Positions 1-8,421 are shown, numbered from the stretch's first letter. The stretch: 64,000 nucleotides of DNA from Pseudoduganella lurida (GCF_007830455.1 NZ_VLLB01000009.1:1-64000), one strand, 5' to 3'. The notes: generated by a model not told the origin, from the letters alone. Made by a program: numbers and translations.

Positions 1-325
1 GGTCGGACGCCGAGTTGGTGCTGTTCGAAGACTGCACGGCCAGTTCCCGGATACGTTGCAGGATGTCGCCGGAGGACGCCAGGGCGCCTTCGGCCGTCTG
101 CGCCAGGGAAACACCATCGTTCGCGTTGCGGGTCGCCTGCGTCATGCCGCGGATCTGCGAGTTCATGCGGTCGGAAATCGCCAGGCCGGCGGCGTCGTCC
201 TTCGCGCTGTTGATGCGCAGGCCGGACGACAGACGTTGCAGGGAGGTGGACAGTGCGCTCGCCGAGCCGGACAGGTTGCGTTGCGAGTTCAGGGAAGCGA
301 TGTTGGTGTTGATGACGGAGGCCAT
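1..325 (-). CDS. fliC: Flagellin, N-terminal part (runs off the window)
   Basis: Structural subunit of the flagellar filament, exported by the flagellar type III apparatus and polymerised outside the cell. The 108 visible residues start MASVINTNIASLNSQRNL and include the LSSGLRINSAKDDAAGLAIS block, the conserved D0/D1 coiled-coil N-terminus of flagellins, followed by a stretch typical of the Asn/Ser/Gln-rich D1 helix. The ATG at 325-323 is preceded by GGAG on the minus strand at normal spacing. The rest of the gene lies beyond position 1, so neither the variable domain nor the C-terminus can be judged. Whether this is the only flagellin gene or one of several paralogues cannot be seen here. 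Confidence 0.93.
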   Translation of the reverse strand, partial: MASVINTNIASLNSQRNLSGSASALSTSLQRLSSGLRINSAKDDAAGLAISDRMNSQIRGMTQATRNANDGVSLAQTAEGALASSGDILQRIRELAVQSSNSTNSASD

Positions 326-379
326 GGTATTACTCCAAAACGGTGCTGCTGTCTGGCGGTCTGCTCGGTCACTTTGGCC

Positions 380-399
380 CGTCACGCTGTTCCGTGACG
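380..399 (-). other. Hairpin in the flagellin 5' leader
   Basis: A perfect 7-bp inverted repeat, CGTCACG (380-386) and CGTGACG (393-399) with a 6-nt loop, lies between the predicted promoter and the flagellin start. In the transcript it would form a stem-loop about 55 nt upstream of the ATG. It could affect mRNA stability or translation; that role is inference. Confidence 0.4.
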
Positions 400-420
400 C
401 TCAAGCCGCTGTTGTAATGG

Positions 421-447
421 GTAACGGTGTCCACACGGAAAGCTTGA
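421..447 (-). promoter_or_regulatory. Sigma-28 (FliA)-like promoter of the flagellin gene
   Basis: On the minus strand TCAAGCTT (447-440), an 11-nt spacer and ACCGTTAC (428-421) resemble the enterobacterial FliA consensus TAAAGTTT-N11-GCCGATAA, with 6 of 8 and 5 of 8 matches at exactly the canonical spacing. It would place transcription start about 90 nt upstream of the flagellin ATG. The match is imperfect and no mapped start is available. Confidence 0.5.
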
Positions 448-600
448 GGCGGTTTTTAGACGGAACTTTTTACTTGAAACCCTCAAGGATGGCCCCATGC
501 CGGCGCTCTGGCGACAGGGATTCCGATTTCTTGAGCGAGAAATAAGGGGTTTTTTGCCCTCAATTCCAGGCTTAAAAAGCGTAAATAATTTACGGCTGAG

Positions 601-641
601 CTCGTGTCCACCATGGGGTCTGACCCCGACATGGACACGAG
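601..641. repeat. REP-like long-arm palindrome, GGGGTCTGACCCC core
   Basis: Outer arms CTCGTGTCCA (601-610) and TGGACACGAG (632-641) are perfect inverted repeats around the inner palindrome GGGGTCTGACCCC (615-627). The core differs by one base from the GGGGTCTGTCCCC core beside the RAYT gene at 5.4-6.0 kb. It lies in the 470-bp non-coding gap between flagellin and the diguanylate cyclase. Confidence 0.7.
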
Positions 642-666
642 CTCGGCAGTTAGGAACTGTTCAGCC

Positions 667-697
667 CGTGTCACGGTGCCTGGCCCCATGTGACACG
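667..697. repeat. REP-like palindrome, GGTGCCTGGCCCC core
   Basis: Arms CGTGTCAC (667-674) and GTGACACG (690-697) enclose GGTGCCTGGCCCC (675-687), one base from the GGTGCCTGTCCCC core at 46205-46217. The sequences after this element and after the one at 601-641 are related too (agctcggcagttaggaactg against agctgggcagttgggaacag), so 604-720 looks like a diverged tandem duplication of a roughly 65-bp unit. Confidence 0.65.
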
Positions 698-750
698 AGC
701 TGGGCAGTTGGGAACAGTGCAGCCTGTCCAGCGGCCTGGGCAGTAGCCAG

Positions 751-776
751 AAAAAAAAGCCCGGCGGTGCCGGGCT
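751..776 (-). terminator. Rho-independent terminator of the diguanylate cyclase gene
   Basis: On the minus strand AGCCCGGC-ACC-GCCGGGCT is followed by eight T residues. It lies about 20 bp past the stop codon of the minus-strand diguanylate cyclase gene. Confidence 0.88.
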
Positions 777-796
777 TGCGGGGAGGGGAGGACGAC

Positions 797-2371
797 CTAC
801 TCGGCAATGACGACGCGGTTCTTGCCGGTCTTCTTGGCGGTATACATCGCATGGTCGGCGCGACGCACGAGCTCGGTCTGGTCCTCGCCCTGGCGGCGCA
901 GCGCCACGCCGGCGGAGAACGTGATCAGCACCTTCTCGTTCTCGTGCATGAAGAAGTGGCGCGTCAGTTCGCGCTGCAGGCGCGTCATCGTGGCGACGGC
1001 TGCATCCACCGACGTTTCCGGCAGCATGATCAGGAATTCCTCGCCGCCGAAGCGGGCGATCACATCCATCGAACGCAGCGTTTCCTTGACGATCTTGACG
1101 AGGTGCTTCAGCGCGCCATCGCCGGCGATGTGGCCGTACGTATCGTTGAGCTTCTTGAAGTCGTCCAGGTCCAGCACGGCGATGCACAGCGGCGTGCCGC
1201 GCCGTTCGCTGCGGGCCGTTTCGCGTTCGAAGACATCGTCCAGGCCGCGGCGGTTCAGGCTGCCCGTCAGCTGGTCTTCGCGCACCAGTTCGCTCATGTG
1301 CTGCAGCTGGTTTTCCAGGGCCTTGATGCGCGCTTCGGCATCCTGCACTTCCTGGCGCGCGGTGACCATCGTGTCGCGCGCCTTCAGCGCCTCGCCCTGT
1401 ACCACGCGGGTCTCGCGCAGCACTTCGTCGAGGATGTCGTTCAGCTCGGCGATATCATGCGCCTCGCTGATCTTGGCGGAAAAGCCGCCGATCTTTTCGT
1501 GGAAGTCGCCGGTGGTGGCGGCCACCTGGCCGAGACGGTCGATGAAGGTCATCATCATGTTCTTCACCGTCAGCTTCACGTCCGCCATGCTGTGCTTGAG
1601 CTGGCTCTGCTTGTAGATGACGTCCTTCAGGCTGCGCGTGGCTGCTTCCAGCGCGCGCGCGTCCAGCGGGCCTTCGATGAGCGCCTGCACGGCATCGACC
1701 TGGCCGCGCAGCCAGGAATCGTCGTCCAGCAGTTCGCTGACGTTTTCCAGCAGCAGGCGGAACAGCTGCAGCAGCAGCTCCTGCTGTTCGCCCGCGTCGC
1801 CGCTCTTCAGTTCGATCTGGTAGCACAGCTGCTTCAGGCGCACGGCGATCTCGTGCAGGTCCGCTTCCGAGTACGCTTCCTTGGTGGCGGCGCCCAGCGA
1901 TTCGGCTTCCGTGGCCAGGTCCGGACGGCCGCTCAGCAGCGAGGCGACGGCCAGGGTCAGCGTCCGGCTCAGCAGGTCCCGCAGCACGCGCGTCTGTTCG
2001 CCTTCCGGCATCGGCGCCAGTTCGATGCCGCCCACCTTGCGGATCGGCCGCTCGGCCAGCTGCGACAGCGTGGTGGCATAGGCATCCCAGTCGCGCGCCT
2101 TGACGGCGCGGTGGAAGCGGCGGCCGAAGTCGGCCAGCTCGCCGGTCTGTTCCGCCATGCGCGTGGCGAAACGGCTCAGCACGTTTTCGGGACCGCTGTC
2201 CGGCAGCGCCACGGCCACCGGGGGGGCGGCGGGAATGCCGGCAATTTCGTTGTAGATGTCGCGATAGGCGTCCGGCGTCGGGGCGATGCGCCGCACCGCC
2301 AGGCGGCGGAACGCCTCGCGGGCGATATCTGCCGGATTCTGGGCGGGTGGACTGGGGGTTTTGCTGGACAT
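797..2371 (-). CDS. Diguanylate cyclase (GGDEF) with a long N-terminal sensory region
   Basis: Condenses two GTP to cyclic di-GMP. The C-terminal 160 residues form a GGDEF domain with active-site loop RFGGEEF and, five residues before it, RSMD, which fits the RxxD inhibitory I-site, so both catalysis and product feedback look intact. The first roughly 340 residues are helical, contain no transmembrane segment and no domain I can name, and end in a coiled coil leading into the catalytic domain, so a cytoplasmic enzyme is likely. The ATG at 2371 is chosen (524 aa) because GAAGG precedes it; an in-frame GTG 18 nt upstream has no Shine-Dalgarno sequence. Its gene is monocistronic with a clear terminator. 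Confidence 0.9.
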   Translation of the reverse strand: MSSKTPSPPAQNPADIAREAFRRLAVRRIAPTPDAYRDIYNEIAGIPAAPPVAVALPDSGPENVLSRFATRMAEQTGELADFGRRFHRAVKARDWDAYATTLSQLAERPIRKVGGIELAPMPEGEQTRVLRDLLSRTLTLAVASLLSGRPDLATEAESLGAATKEAYSEADLHEIAVRLKQLCYQIELKSGDAGEQQELLLQLFRLLLENVSELLDDDSWLRGQVDAVQALIEGPLDARALEAATRSLKDVIYKQSQLKHSMADVKLTVKNMMMTFIDRLGQVAATTGDFHEKIGGFSAKISEAHDIAELNDILDEVLRETRVVQGEALKARDTMVTARQEVQDAEARIKALENQLQHMSELVREDQLTGSLNRRGLDDVFERETARSERRGTPLCIAVLDLDDFKKLNDTYGHIAGDGALKHLVKIVKETLRSMDVIARFGGEEFLIMLPETSVDAAVATMTRLQRELTRHFFMHENEKVLITFSAGVALRRQGEDQTELVRRADHAMYTAKKTGKNRVVIAE

Positions 2372-2538
2372 CTGGCGCTCAGCCTTCACAAACGATTACC
2401 GATGGCGTGCATCTTAGGGCATGGTCCGGGCAAGCTAAGCGCGGATCAGCGGGGCTTAAATCCTTTACTTCACGGCAGCTGGCGTTGCCTGAATGAATAC
2501 GCTATTTTCGATGCAAGCATCGCAGACAACAGTGGCGT

Positions 2539-3186
2539 TCAGTCGATCAGGCCATTGCGGATCGCATAGTGGGTCAGCTCGGCGCTGTTCTTCAGCTTCA
2601 TCTTCACCAGCAGGCGCGCGCGGTACTCGCTCACCGTCTTCACCGACAGCGACAGTTCCTGGGCAATGGCGCCCACCGTCTTGCCGGAAGCGATCATCGT
2701 CAAGGTCTGGTACTCGCGGTCGGACAGCGTTTCGTGCAGCGCCACATCGTGGTCTTCGCCCACGTGGTTGGCCAGTTCCTGGGCCAGTGCCGCGCTGATG
2801 TATTTTAAACCACCAGCCACCTGCCGGATCGCGTTAACGAGTTCCTTCGGTGCGCTCTGTTTCGTCAGGTAGCCCGCTGCGCCGGCCTTGAGCGAGCGGA
2901 TCGCATACTGGTCCTCGCGGTGCATCGACAGCATCAGCACGGCCAGCTCCGGCTTTTCCTTCTTGATCTGCTTGAGCACCTCGATGCCGCTGCGGTCGGG
3001 CATCGAGATATCCAGCAGCACCACGTGGCAGGCCGACTTGCGGAACAGCCGCAACGCATCGCTGCCGTTCTCCGCCTCGCCGGAGACGACGATGTCGCGC
3101 GTGTCGGCCAGGATCTGCTTCAGGCCTTCGCGCACGATCGCATGGTCGTCCGCGATGAAGACCTTGATGGCGGCTTTTTCACTCAT
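2539..3186 (-). CDS. NarL/LuxR-family response regulator
   Basis: DNA-binding response regulator of 215 aa. An N-terminal receiver domain (residues about 9-125) shows the DDH acidic pair, the phospho-acceptor Asp in VVLLDISMPD and the conserved Lys in YLTKQSAP. The C-terminal LuxR-type helix-turn-helix contains LSDREYQTLTMIASGKT and SVKTVSEYRARLLVKM. The ATG at 3186 has AGGA upstream and lies 8 bp after the stop of the sensor kinase gene, so the two form an operon and almost certainly a cognate pair. Targets and signal cannot be deduced from the sequence. Confidence 0.93.
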   Translation of the reverse strand: MSEKAAIKVFIADDHAIVREGLKQILADTRDIVVSGEAENGSDALRLFRKSACHVVLLDISMPDRSGIEVLKQIKKEKPELAVLMLSMHREDQYAIRSLKAGAAGYLTKQSAPKELVNAIRQVAGGLKYISAALAQELANHVGEDHDVALHETLSDREYQTLTMIASGKTVGAIAQELSLSVKTVSEYRARLLVKMKLKNSAELTHYAIRNGLID

Positions 3187-3194
3187 GCTGCTTC

Positions 3195-4634
3195 CTATTT
3201 CCTGATTGCCACGGTGTTGCGCGATTGTAGACCCTTTGCCAGCGGCGACAGGCGCCGGATGCCGATCGCGACCACGGTGCCGCCCTCCGGCGCATCGCTC
3301 AGCGTCAGCGTGCCGCCCAGCGCCCGGGCCCGCTCGGCCATGCCGCGCAGCCCGAAGGAACCGGCCTTGTTGCGGTCGCTGGCGCGAATGCCGCGGCCGT
3401 TGTCCGTGACCTTCACGCTCACCTGGGTGCGGGTGCAGTGCAGGCGCACCGTCACGCGGCTGGCATTGGCATGCTTGGCGATGTTGGTGAGCGCCTCCTG
3501 GACGATGCGGAACAGCGCGGTGGCCTGGTCGGGATCGAGTTCGACGTCCTTCTCGTTGGACTGGAAGCTGCACGCCAGGCCCGCCTGCGCGGCGAATTCC
3601 TTGACCTGCCATTCCAGGGCCGCCACCAGGCCGAAGTCGAGGATCGACGGGCGCAGGTCCAGCGTGATGCGGTGTACGGCATCGATCGTGCGGTCGGCCA
3701 GTTCGTCGACATAGGCGGCTTTCTCGGCCAGCACCGCATCGCCTTCCGGCAGGCGCGCGGCCAGCATCGCCAGCGCCATCTTGATGGCCGTGAGGTTGCC
3801 GCCCAGGTCGTCGTGGATCTCGCGCGCCATGCGCGTGCGTTCCTGTTCCTTGACCTTCTCGATGTGGGCGGTGAGCTCGGCCAGGCGGGCGCGGCTGGCG
3901 CGCACTTCCAGCTGCTCCTGCTTGCTCTCCGTGATGTTCGTCATGATGCCTTCCCACTGCACCGCGCCGCCCGGCAGCACGTGCGGCGTGGCGCGCAGGT
4001 TGATCCACTTGACGTCCTTCCACGCCTCGATCCAGATGCGGCCTTCCCAGTTCCAGCTCCACAGCGTGGTGGCGGACGAGGCCATCGAATCGAGGTAGGA
4101 CTGGCGGTCGTCCGGCAGCACGAGGGCGGCGAAGCGCTCCGGGTGCGTGGCCAGTTCCGCCGCGTGCAGCCCCAGCAGCGCCAGGCAGCCTTCGCTCAGG
4201 TACGGAAACGACACGCCGCCATCGGGCTCGCGGCGGAACTGGTAGACCAGGCCAGGCGTGTGCGAGACGATGGCATCGAAGCGTGCCTGCACGTCCTGCA
4301 GCGCGGCGGCGGGCGTTTCGTCCTCGGCGATGGCCAGCACGCAGGCGCGGCCCTCGTGCCCGACGTGGGCCAGGCGCAGCGCGACGGGACAGGGCATGCC
4401 GTCCGCGTCCACCAGTACGGCACTGACGATGGCGCCGGTGGCCAGTGCGGCATCGAACTGCTCGCGCGGCAGGGCGGGAGCGAGCTCGGTGAAGGCGGCG
4501 TCGGGAGCGAAGGGAACGAGACGGCGCGCGGCCGGGTTGGCATCGCGGATGCGCAGCGTGTCCGCATCGAGCACATACAGCGCGGAACGGCTGGCTTGCC
4601 AGACCGCGTCGTGGCAGGAGGGGGCAAGGCTCAT
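3195..4634 (-). CDS. PAS-domain sensor histidine kinase (NarX/HisKA_3 type)
   Basis: Sensor kinase of 479 aa partnering the adjacent response regulator. Two PAS-like modules fill about residues 10-235 and there is no transmembrane helix, so sensing is probably cytoplasmic. The HisKA_3 phospho-acceptor motif MAREIHDDLGGNLTAIKMAL is followed by an HATPase_c domain with IVQEALTNIAKHANAS (N box) and DNGRGIRASD (G1 box). The start at ATG 4634 is preferred over an in-frame TTG 12 nt upstream. It is divergent from greB, with the two starts only 54 bp apart, so their promoters must overlap. Confidence 0.92.
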   Translation of the reverse strand: MSLAPSCHDAVWQASRSALYVLDADTLRIRDANPAARRLVPFAPDAAFTELAPALPREQFDAALATGAIVSAVLVDADGMPCPVALRLAHVGHEGRACVLAIAEDETPAAALQDVQARFDAIVSHTPGLVYQFRREPDGGVSFPYLSEGCLALLGLHAAELATHPERFAALVLPDDRQSYLDSMASSATTLWSWNWEGRIWIEAWKDVKWINLRATPHVLPGGAVQWEGIMTNITESKQEQLEVRASRARLAELTAHIEKVKEQERTRMAREIHDDLGGNLTAIKMALAMLAARLPEGDAVLAEKAAYVDELADRTIDAVHRITLDLRPSILDFGLVAALEWQVKEFAAQAGLACSFQSNEKDVELDPDQATALFRIVQEALTNIAKHANASRVTVRLHCTRTQVSVKVTDNGRGIRASDRNKAGSFGLRGMAERARALGGTLTLSDAPEGGTVVAIGIRRLSPLAKGLQSRNTVAIRK

Positions 4635-4688
4635 AAATGTGTACAATCGTTCCGCATTGGCAGGATGATACTAGATGCACCAGGGCCC

Positions 4689-5246
4689 ATGAACAAAGCA
4701 TTCGTGAAAGAAACCGAGCAGGACGATGATGACGACGTCCTGCTGGCGCCGGCGATCCCGCCCGGCGCGAAGAACTACCTGACGCCAGCGGGCTACGCGC
4801 GCATCAAGGACGAGCTGCTGCAGCTGATCGACGTCGACCGTCCGGAAGTGGTGAGGGTGGTGCACTGGGCCGCCTCGAACGGCGACCGCTCGGAGAATGG
4901 CGACTATATCTACGGCAAGCGCCGCCTGCGCGAAATCGACCGGCGCATCCGCTTCCTGACCAAGCGCCTCGACCTGGCCGAGGTGGTGGACCCCAGCGTC
5001 CACCACGGCAGCGACCAGGTGTTCTTCGGCGCCACCGTCACCTATGCCAACGAGCAGGGCGAGGAAAACACCATCACCATCGTCGGCATCGACGAATTCG
5101 ATCCGCTGAAGGGCAAGGTAAGCTGGATCTCCCCGATCGCCCGCACCATGACGAAGGCCCGTGAGGGCGATGTCGTCACGCTGCATACGCCGAATGGGGC
5201 CGAGGAGCTGGAGATACTGTCTGTCAGCTATCCCGCGGCGCAGTAA
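4689..5246 (+). CDS. greB: Transcription elongation factor GreB
   Basis: Rescues backtracked RNA polymerase by stimulating cleavage of the 3' end of the nascent RNA in the secondary channel. The 185-aa product has the Gre coiled-coil with its acidic tip (SNGDRSENGDYIYGKRRLRE) and the C-terminal FKBP-like domain (VFFGATVTYANEQGEE, GKVSWISPIARTM). An N-terminal extension of about 30 residues bears the acidic run EQDDDDDV, typical of burkholderial GreB rather than GreA. It precedes the RelA/SpoT-rpoZ-gmk block, an arrangement familiar in Burkholderiales, but here a RAYT gene is inserted between greB and spoT. Confidence 0.93.
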   Translation: MNKAFVKETEQDDDDDVLLAPAIPPGAKNYLTPAGYARIKDELLQLIDVDRPEVVRVVHWAASNGDRSENGDYIYGKRRLREIDRRIRFLTKRLDLAEVVDPSVHHGSDQVFFGATVTYANEQGEENTITIVGIDEFDPLKGKVSWISPIARTMTKAREGDVVTLHTPNGAEELEILSVSYPAAQ

Positions 5247-5247
5247 G

Positions 5248-5286
5248 TTGCTCGAAAAATGGGGACAGACCCCATTTTTTGAGCAA
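5248..5286. repeat. REP element left of the RAYT gene (core GGGGACAGACCCC)
   Basis: Outer arms TTGCTC (5248-5253) and GAGCAA (5281-5286), A/T shoulders, then the core GGGGACAGACCCC (5261-5273). It begins just after the greB stop and could also act as its transcription terminator. It is the reverse complement in orientation of the copy at 6033-6071, so the pair brackets the transposase. Confidence 0.85.
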
Positions 5287-5373
5287 AATTTTGACATCGG
5301 ATGTTGATAAGTCACCGGGTGTCACGCGAAGTACGCAGTCATTATTTGCTCCCCGACTACCTGAGGAGCACTT

Positions 5374-6027
5374 ATGCCACGACGCGCGCGGCTGGTTTCC
5401 GAGCAAGTTCCCCTGCATATCATCCAACGCGGTAACAACCGACAGGTGTGTTTTCTTCGAAATGAAGATTACGTCGCCTATCTGGGATGGCTAAATGAAT
5501 ACGCGCGGAGCAACGGTGCCACGATCCACGCTTATGTACTGATGAGTAACCATGTGCATTTATTGGCGTCCTTTTCGGACCTGGGCGGACCGGCCTCGCT
5601 GATGAAGGGGGTAAGCCAGCAATACAGTCAATACTTCAACTGGTGGTATGAACGCAGTGGGACAGTGTGGGAAGGACGCTATCGCTCGTCACTGGTTGCA
5701 GAAGATACCTATTTCCTCATATGCCAGCGCTACATCGAGTTGAATCCGGTGAGGGCAGGGATGGTCAGCTCCCCCCATGAATATCGGTGGTCCAGTCATC
5801 GAGGGAACGCAGGCTATGGTGTCGACTCGCTTCTAACGCCGCATCCACTGTATTGCAACTTGGGACACCCGGATTGCGAGAGGCAGTTACGCTATAGAGA
5901 GCTATTCTCAGAAGAGCTTTCCCCGGCCAGCTTTGAGATGATTCGAGAGGCTATTCGATCCAACCGTCCTATCGGTTCGCTTTCCGGCAGGAGAGGCAGG
6001 CCCAGGAAACGAACTGGCACAGAATAG
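5374..6027 (+). CDS. REP-associated tyrosine transposase (RAYT, Y1/HUH family)
   Basis: Intact 217-aa single-strand DNA nuclease of the TnpA-REP branch of the Y1/IS200-like superfamily, which cleaves REP hairpins and is associated with their spread. The HUH metal-binding motif is NHVHLL and the candidate catalytic Tyr lies in SQQYSQYFNWWYERSG, followed by the family's TVWEGRYRS and YIELNPVRAGMV blocks. The C-terminus ends in a basic tail, GRRGRPRKRTG. The ATG at 5374 follows TGAGGAG. The gene is visibly lower in GC than its neighbours and interrupts greB and spoT, which suggests acquisition. It is not bounded by IS-type terminal repeats but by two inverted REPs, the usual RAYT layout. Confidence 0.93.
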   Translation: MPRRARLVSEQVPLHIIQRGNNRQVCFLRNEDYVAYLGWLNEYARSNGATIHAYVLMSNHVHLLASFSDLGGPASLMKGVSQQYSQYFNWWYERSGTVWEGRYRSSLVAEDTYFLICQRYIELNPVRAGMVSSPHEYRWSSHRGNAGYGVDSLLTPHPLYCNLGHPDCERQLRYRELFSEELSPASFEMIREAIRSNRPIGSLSGRRGRPRKRTGTE

Positions 6028-6032
6028 AAATA

Positions 6033-6071
6033 TTGCTCGAAAAATGGGGTCTGTCCCCATTTTCCAAGCAA
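6033..6071. repeat. REP element right of the RAYT gene (core GGGGTCTGTCCCC)
   Basis: The core GGGGTCTGTCCCC (6046-6058) with A/T shoulders and outer TTGCTC...AAGCAA arms is the inverse of the element at 5248-5286. Its right end touches the stop codon of spoT (6072-6074), which is read from the other strand, so it also separates two convergent transcripts. Confidence 0.85.
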
Positions 6072-8360
6072 CTAGCCCCGCTCGCGGGCCACCCGATTGA
6101 CGCCGGTGACCTTCCGCACATTGCGCAGCAGGCCGGCCATGTGCACGCGGTCCTTCACCTGGATGGTGAAGCGCAGCTGGTGGAGGATGTGGTCGCTGTC
6201 TTCGTCCATGCCGACGAAGGTGATGTTGCCGTCCGATTCGCCGATTTCGGCGGCCACGCGGGCGAGGATGCCTTTTTCGTTGTTGATCAGCAGGCGGATG
6301 CGGCTGTCGAAGCGGCGGTTCAGTTCCGAGCCCCACTTGACGGCGATCCAGCGGTCCGGTTCCTTCTGCCGCTGGCGGCCCGCCACGCTGCAGTCCAGCG
6401 TGTGCACCTGCAGGCCCTGGTCGCGGCGCAGCTGGCCGATGATCTGGTCGCCGGGGATCGGCAGGCAACAGGGCGCCAGCTGCACGGATACGCCTTCGCT
6501 GCCGTAGATCGTCACGGGATCCAGGTCCGCCGCCGAGTTGTGGTCGATCGGCACCGAGGCCGATTCGCCGCCCATCAGTCCGAAGATGTGCCGCGCGACG
6601 AGGGCGGCCATGCGCTTGCCGATGCCGATGTCCGCATGCAGCTCGTCCATCGACTTGGCCGACGATTCGTTCAGCAGCCGTTCCACCAGGCCTTCCGGCA
6701 GGTCCGGCGAGATGCTGATGGCGGCCAGCGCCTGCTGCAGCAGCTGCTTGCCCAGGCCGATCGACTCGGGCAGGTTGATGGTGCGCAGGTGGTGGCGGAT
6801 CGCCGAGCGCGCCTTGCCGGTGCGGACGAAACTCAGCCAGCTCGGGCTCGGCCGCGAATCCGGATCCGTCACCACTTCCACGATGTCGCCATTGCGCAGT
6901 TCGGCGCGCAGCGGGGCCGGCTCGCCGTTGATCGTGACGGACACCGTGTGGTCGCCGATGCCCGTGTGGATGGCATACGCGAAATCGATCGGCGTGGCGC
7001 CGCGCGGCATGGCGATGATCTTCGACTTCGGCGTGAACACGTACACGGAATCGGGGAACAGGTCGACCTTCACGTGTTCCAGGAATTCCGCCGAATCGCC
7101 GGTCTGCTGCTGGATGTCGAGCAGCGACTGCAGCCACGCATGGGTGCGCTGCTGCATGTCCGTCATGTTCGCGTCGCTGTTCTTGTACAGCCAGTGCGCC
7201 GCCACGCCCGATTCGGCGGTGCGGTGCATTTCCTGCGTGCGGATCTGGAATTCGACGGGCGTGCCGTACGGGCCAATCAGCGTGGTGTGCAGCGACTGGT
7301 AGCCGTTCAGCTTGCGGATGGCAATATAGTCCTTGAACTTGCCGGGCATCGGCTTGTACAGCGAATGCAGCGTGCCCAGCGCCACGTAGCAGTTCGAGAA
7401 ATTGTCGACAACGACGCGGAAGCCGTACACATCCAGCACCTGCGAGAAGGTGAGGTGCTTCGAGCGCATCTTCTTGTAGATGCCGTACAGCGTCTTTTCG
7501 CGGCCATAAACCTCGGCGCTGATGCCGGCCATCGTCAGCGTGTTCTTCACCGAGTCGAGGATCTTGCCCACGACTTCACGGCGGTTGCCGCGCGCCGCCT
7601 TGACGGCCTTGGCCAGCACGTTGTAGCGCAGCGGATGCAGGTGCGAGAACGCCAGGTCCTGCAGCTCGCGGTAGATATTGTTCAGGCCGAGACGGTGCGC
7701 GATCGGCACGTACACTTCCATCGTCTCCTTGGCGATGCGCTGCTTCTTGGACGGCAGCATCACGTCCAGCGTGCGCATATTGTGCAGGCGGTCGGCCAGC
7801 TTGATCAGGATGACGCGCACGTCCGACGCCATCGCCAGCAGCATCTTGCGGAAGTTCTCCGCCTGCGCCTCGATCTGGCTCTGGAACTCGATCTTCTCCA
7901 GCTTCGACAGGCCATCGACGAGATCGGCCACGGACGGGCCGAAGCGCTCGATCAGCTCTTCCTTCTTGACGTCCTGGTCTTCCATCACGTCGTGCAGCAG
8001 CGCCGCCATCAGCGCCGTCGGATCGAGCTTCCAGTCGGCGCAGATCTCGGCCACCGCGATCGGGTGCGAGATGTACGGCTCGCCGGACTTGCGCACCTGG
8101 CCCAGGTGCATCTCGTCGGAAAAGCGGTACGCTTCCTTGACCTTCTTCAGCTCGGCCTCCGTCATGTACTCGGCGAGCTTCTCGGTCAGGTGGCTGATGG
8201 TGGCCACGCCCGCGGGAATCAGCGGTGCGGCGAGGGGAGAGGTGGAGATGACGGGCGGTTGCGGGGCTTCCGCGTCCGGCCGTGACTTGGCCGAACGCCG
8301 GCCCCGCGAGGCGGGACGTTCAGTGAGGCTGGAACTGGGATCGGCAGGATTCAGGTTCAT
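6072..8360 (-). CDS. spoT: Bifunctional (p)ppGpp synthetase/hydrolase, RelA/SpoT family
   Basis: Controls the stringent-response alarmone by making and degrading (p)ppGpp. Domain order over 762 aa is an N-terminal HD hydrolase (ISHPIAVAEI, MAALLHDVMEDQ), the synthetase domain (YGREKTLYGIYKKM, DVYGFRVVV), a TGS domain (VYVFTPKSKIIAMPRGATPI) and a C-terminal ACT domain (RIRLLINNEKGILARVAAEI). The HD pair is intact, so a bifunctional SpoT/Rel-like enzyme is favoured over a synthetase-only RelA. It is followed upstream on the same strand by rpoZ and gmk, the classical spoT neighbourhood. Its 3' end abuts the REP next to the RAYT gene. Confidence 0.95.
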   Translation of the reverse strand: MNLNPADPSSSLTERPASRGRRSAKSRPDAEAPQPPVISTSPLAAPLIPAGVATISHLTEKLAEYMTEAELKKVKEAYRFSDEMHLGQVRKSGEPYISHPIAVAEICADWKLDPTALMAALLHDVMEDQDVKKEELIERFGPSVADLVDGLSKLEKIEFQSQIEAQAENFRKMLLAMASDVRVILIKLADRLHNMRTLDVMLPSKKQRIAKETMEVYVPIAHRLGLNNIYRELQDLAFSHLHPLRYNVLAKAVKAARGNRREVVGKILDSVKNTLTMAGISAEVYGREKTLYGIYKKMRSKHLTFSQVLDVYGFRVVVDNFSNCYVALGTLHSLYKPMPGKFKDYIAIRKLNGYQSLHTTLIGPYGTPVEFQIRTQEMHRTAESGVAAHWLYKNSDANMTDMQQRTHAWLQSLLDIQQQTGDSAEFLEHVKVDLFPDSVYVFTPKSKIIAMPRGATPIDFAYAIHTGIGDHTVSVTINGEPAPLRAELRNGDIVEVVTDPDSRPSPSWLSFVRTGKARSAIRHHLRTINLPESIGLGKQLLQQALAAISISPDLPEGLVERLLNESSAKSMDELHADIGIGKRMAALVARHIFGLMGGESASVPIDHNSAADLDPVTIYGSEGVSVQLAPCCLPIPGDQIIGQLRRDQGLQVHTLDCSVAGRQRQKEPDRWIAVKWGSELNRRFDSRIRLLINNEKGILARVAAEIGESDGNITFVGMDEDSDHILHQLRFTIQVKDRVHMAGLLRNVRKVTGVNRVARERG

Positions 8361-8421
8361 GGATGTTCGCAGTGTCGACTGGGAGAACCTGTGGCGGTAC
8401 CGTGGAACGCAGGTTCCAAAA

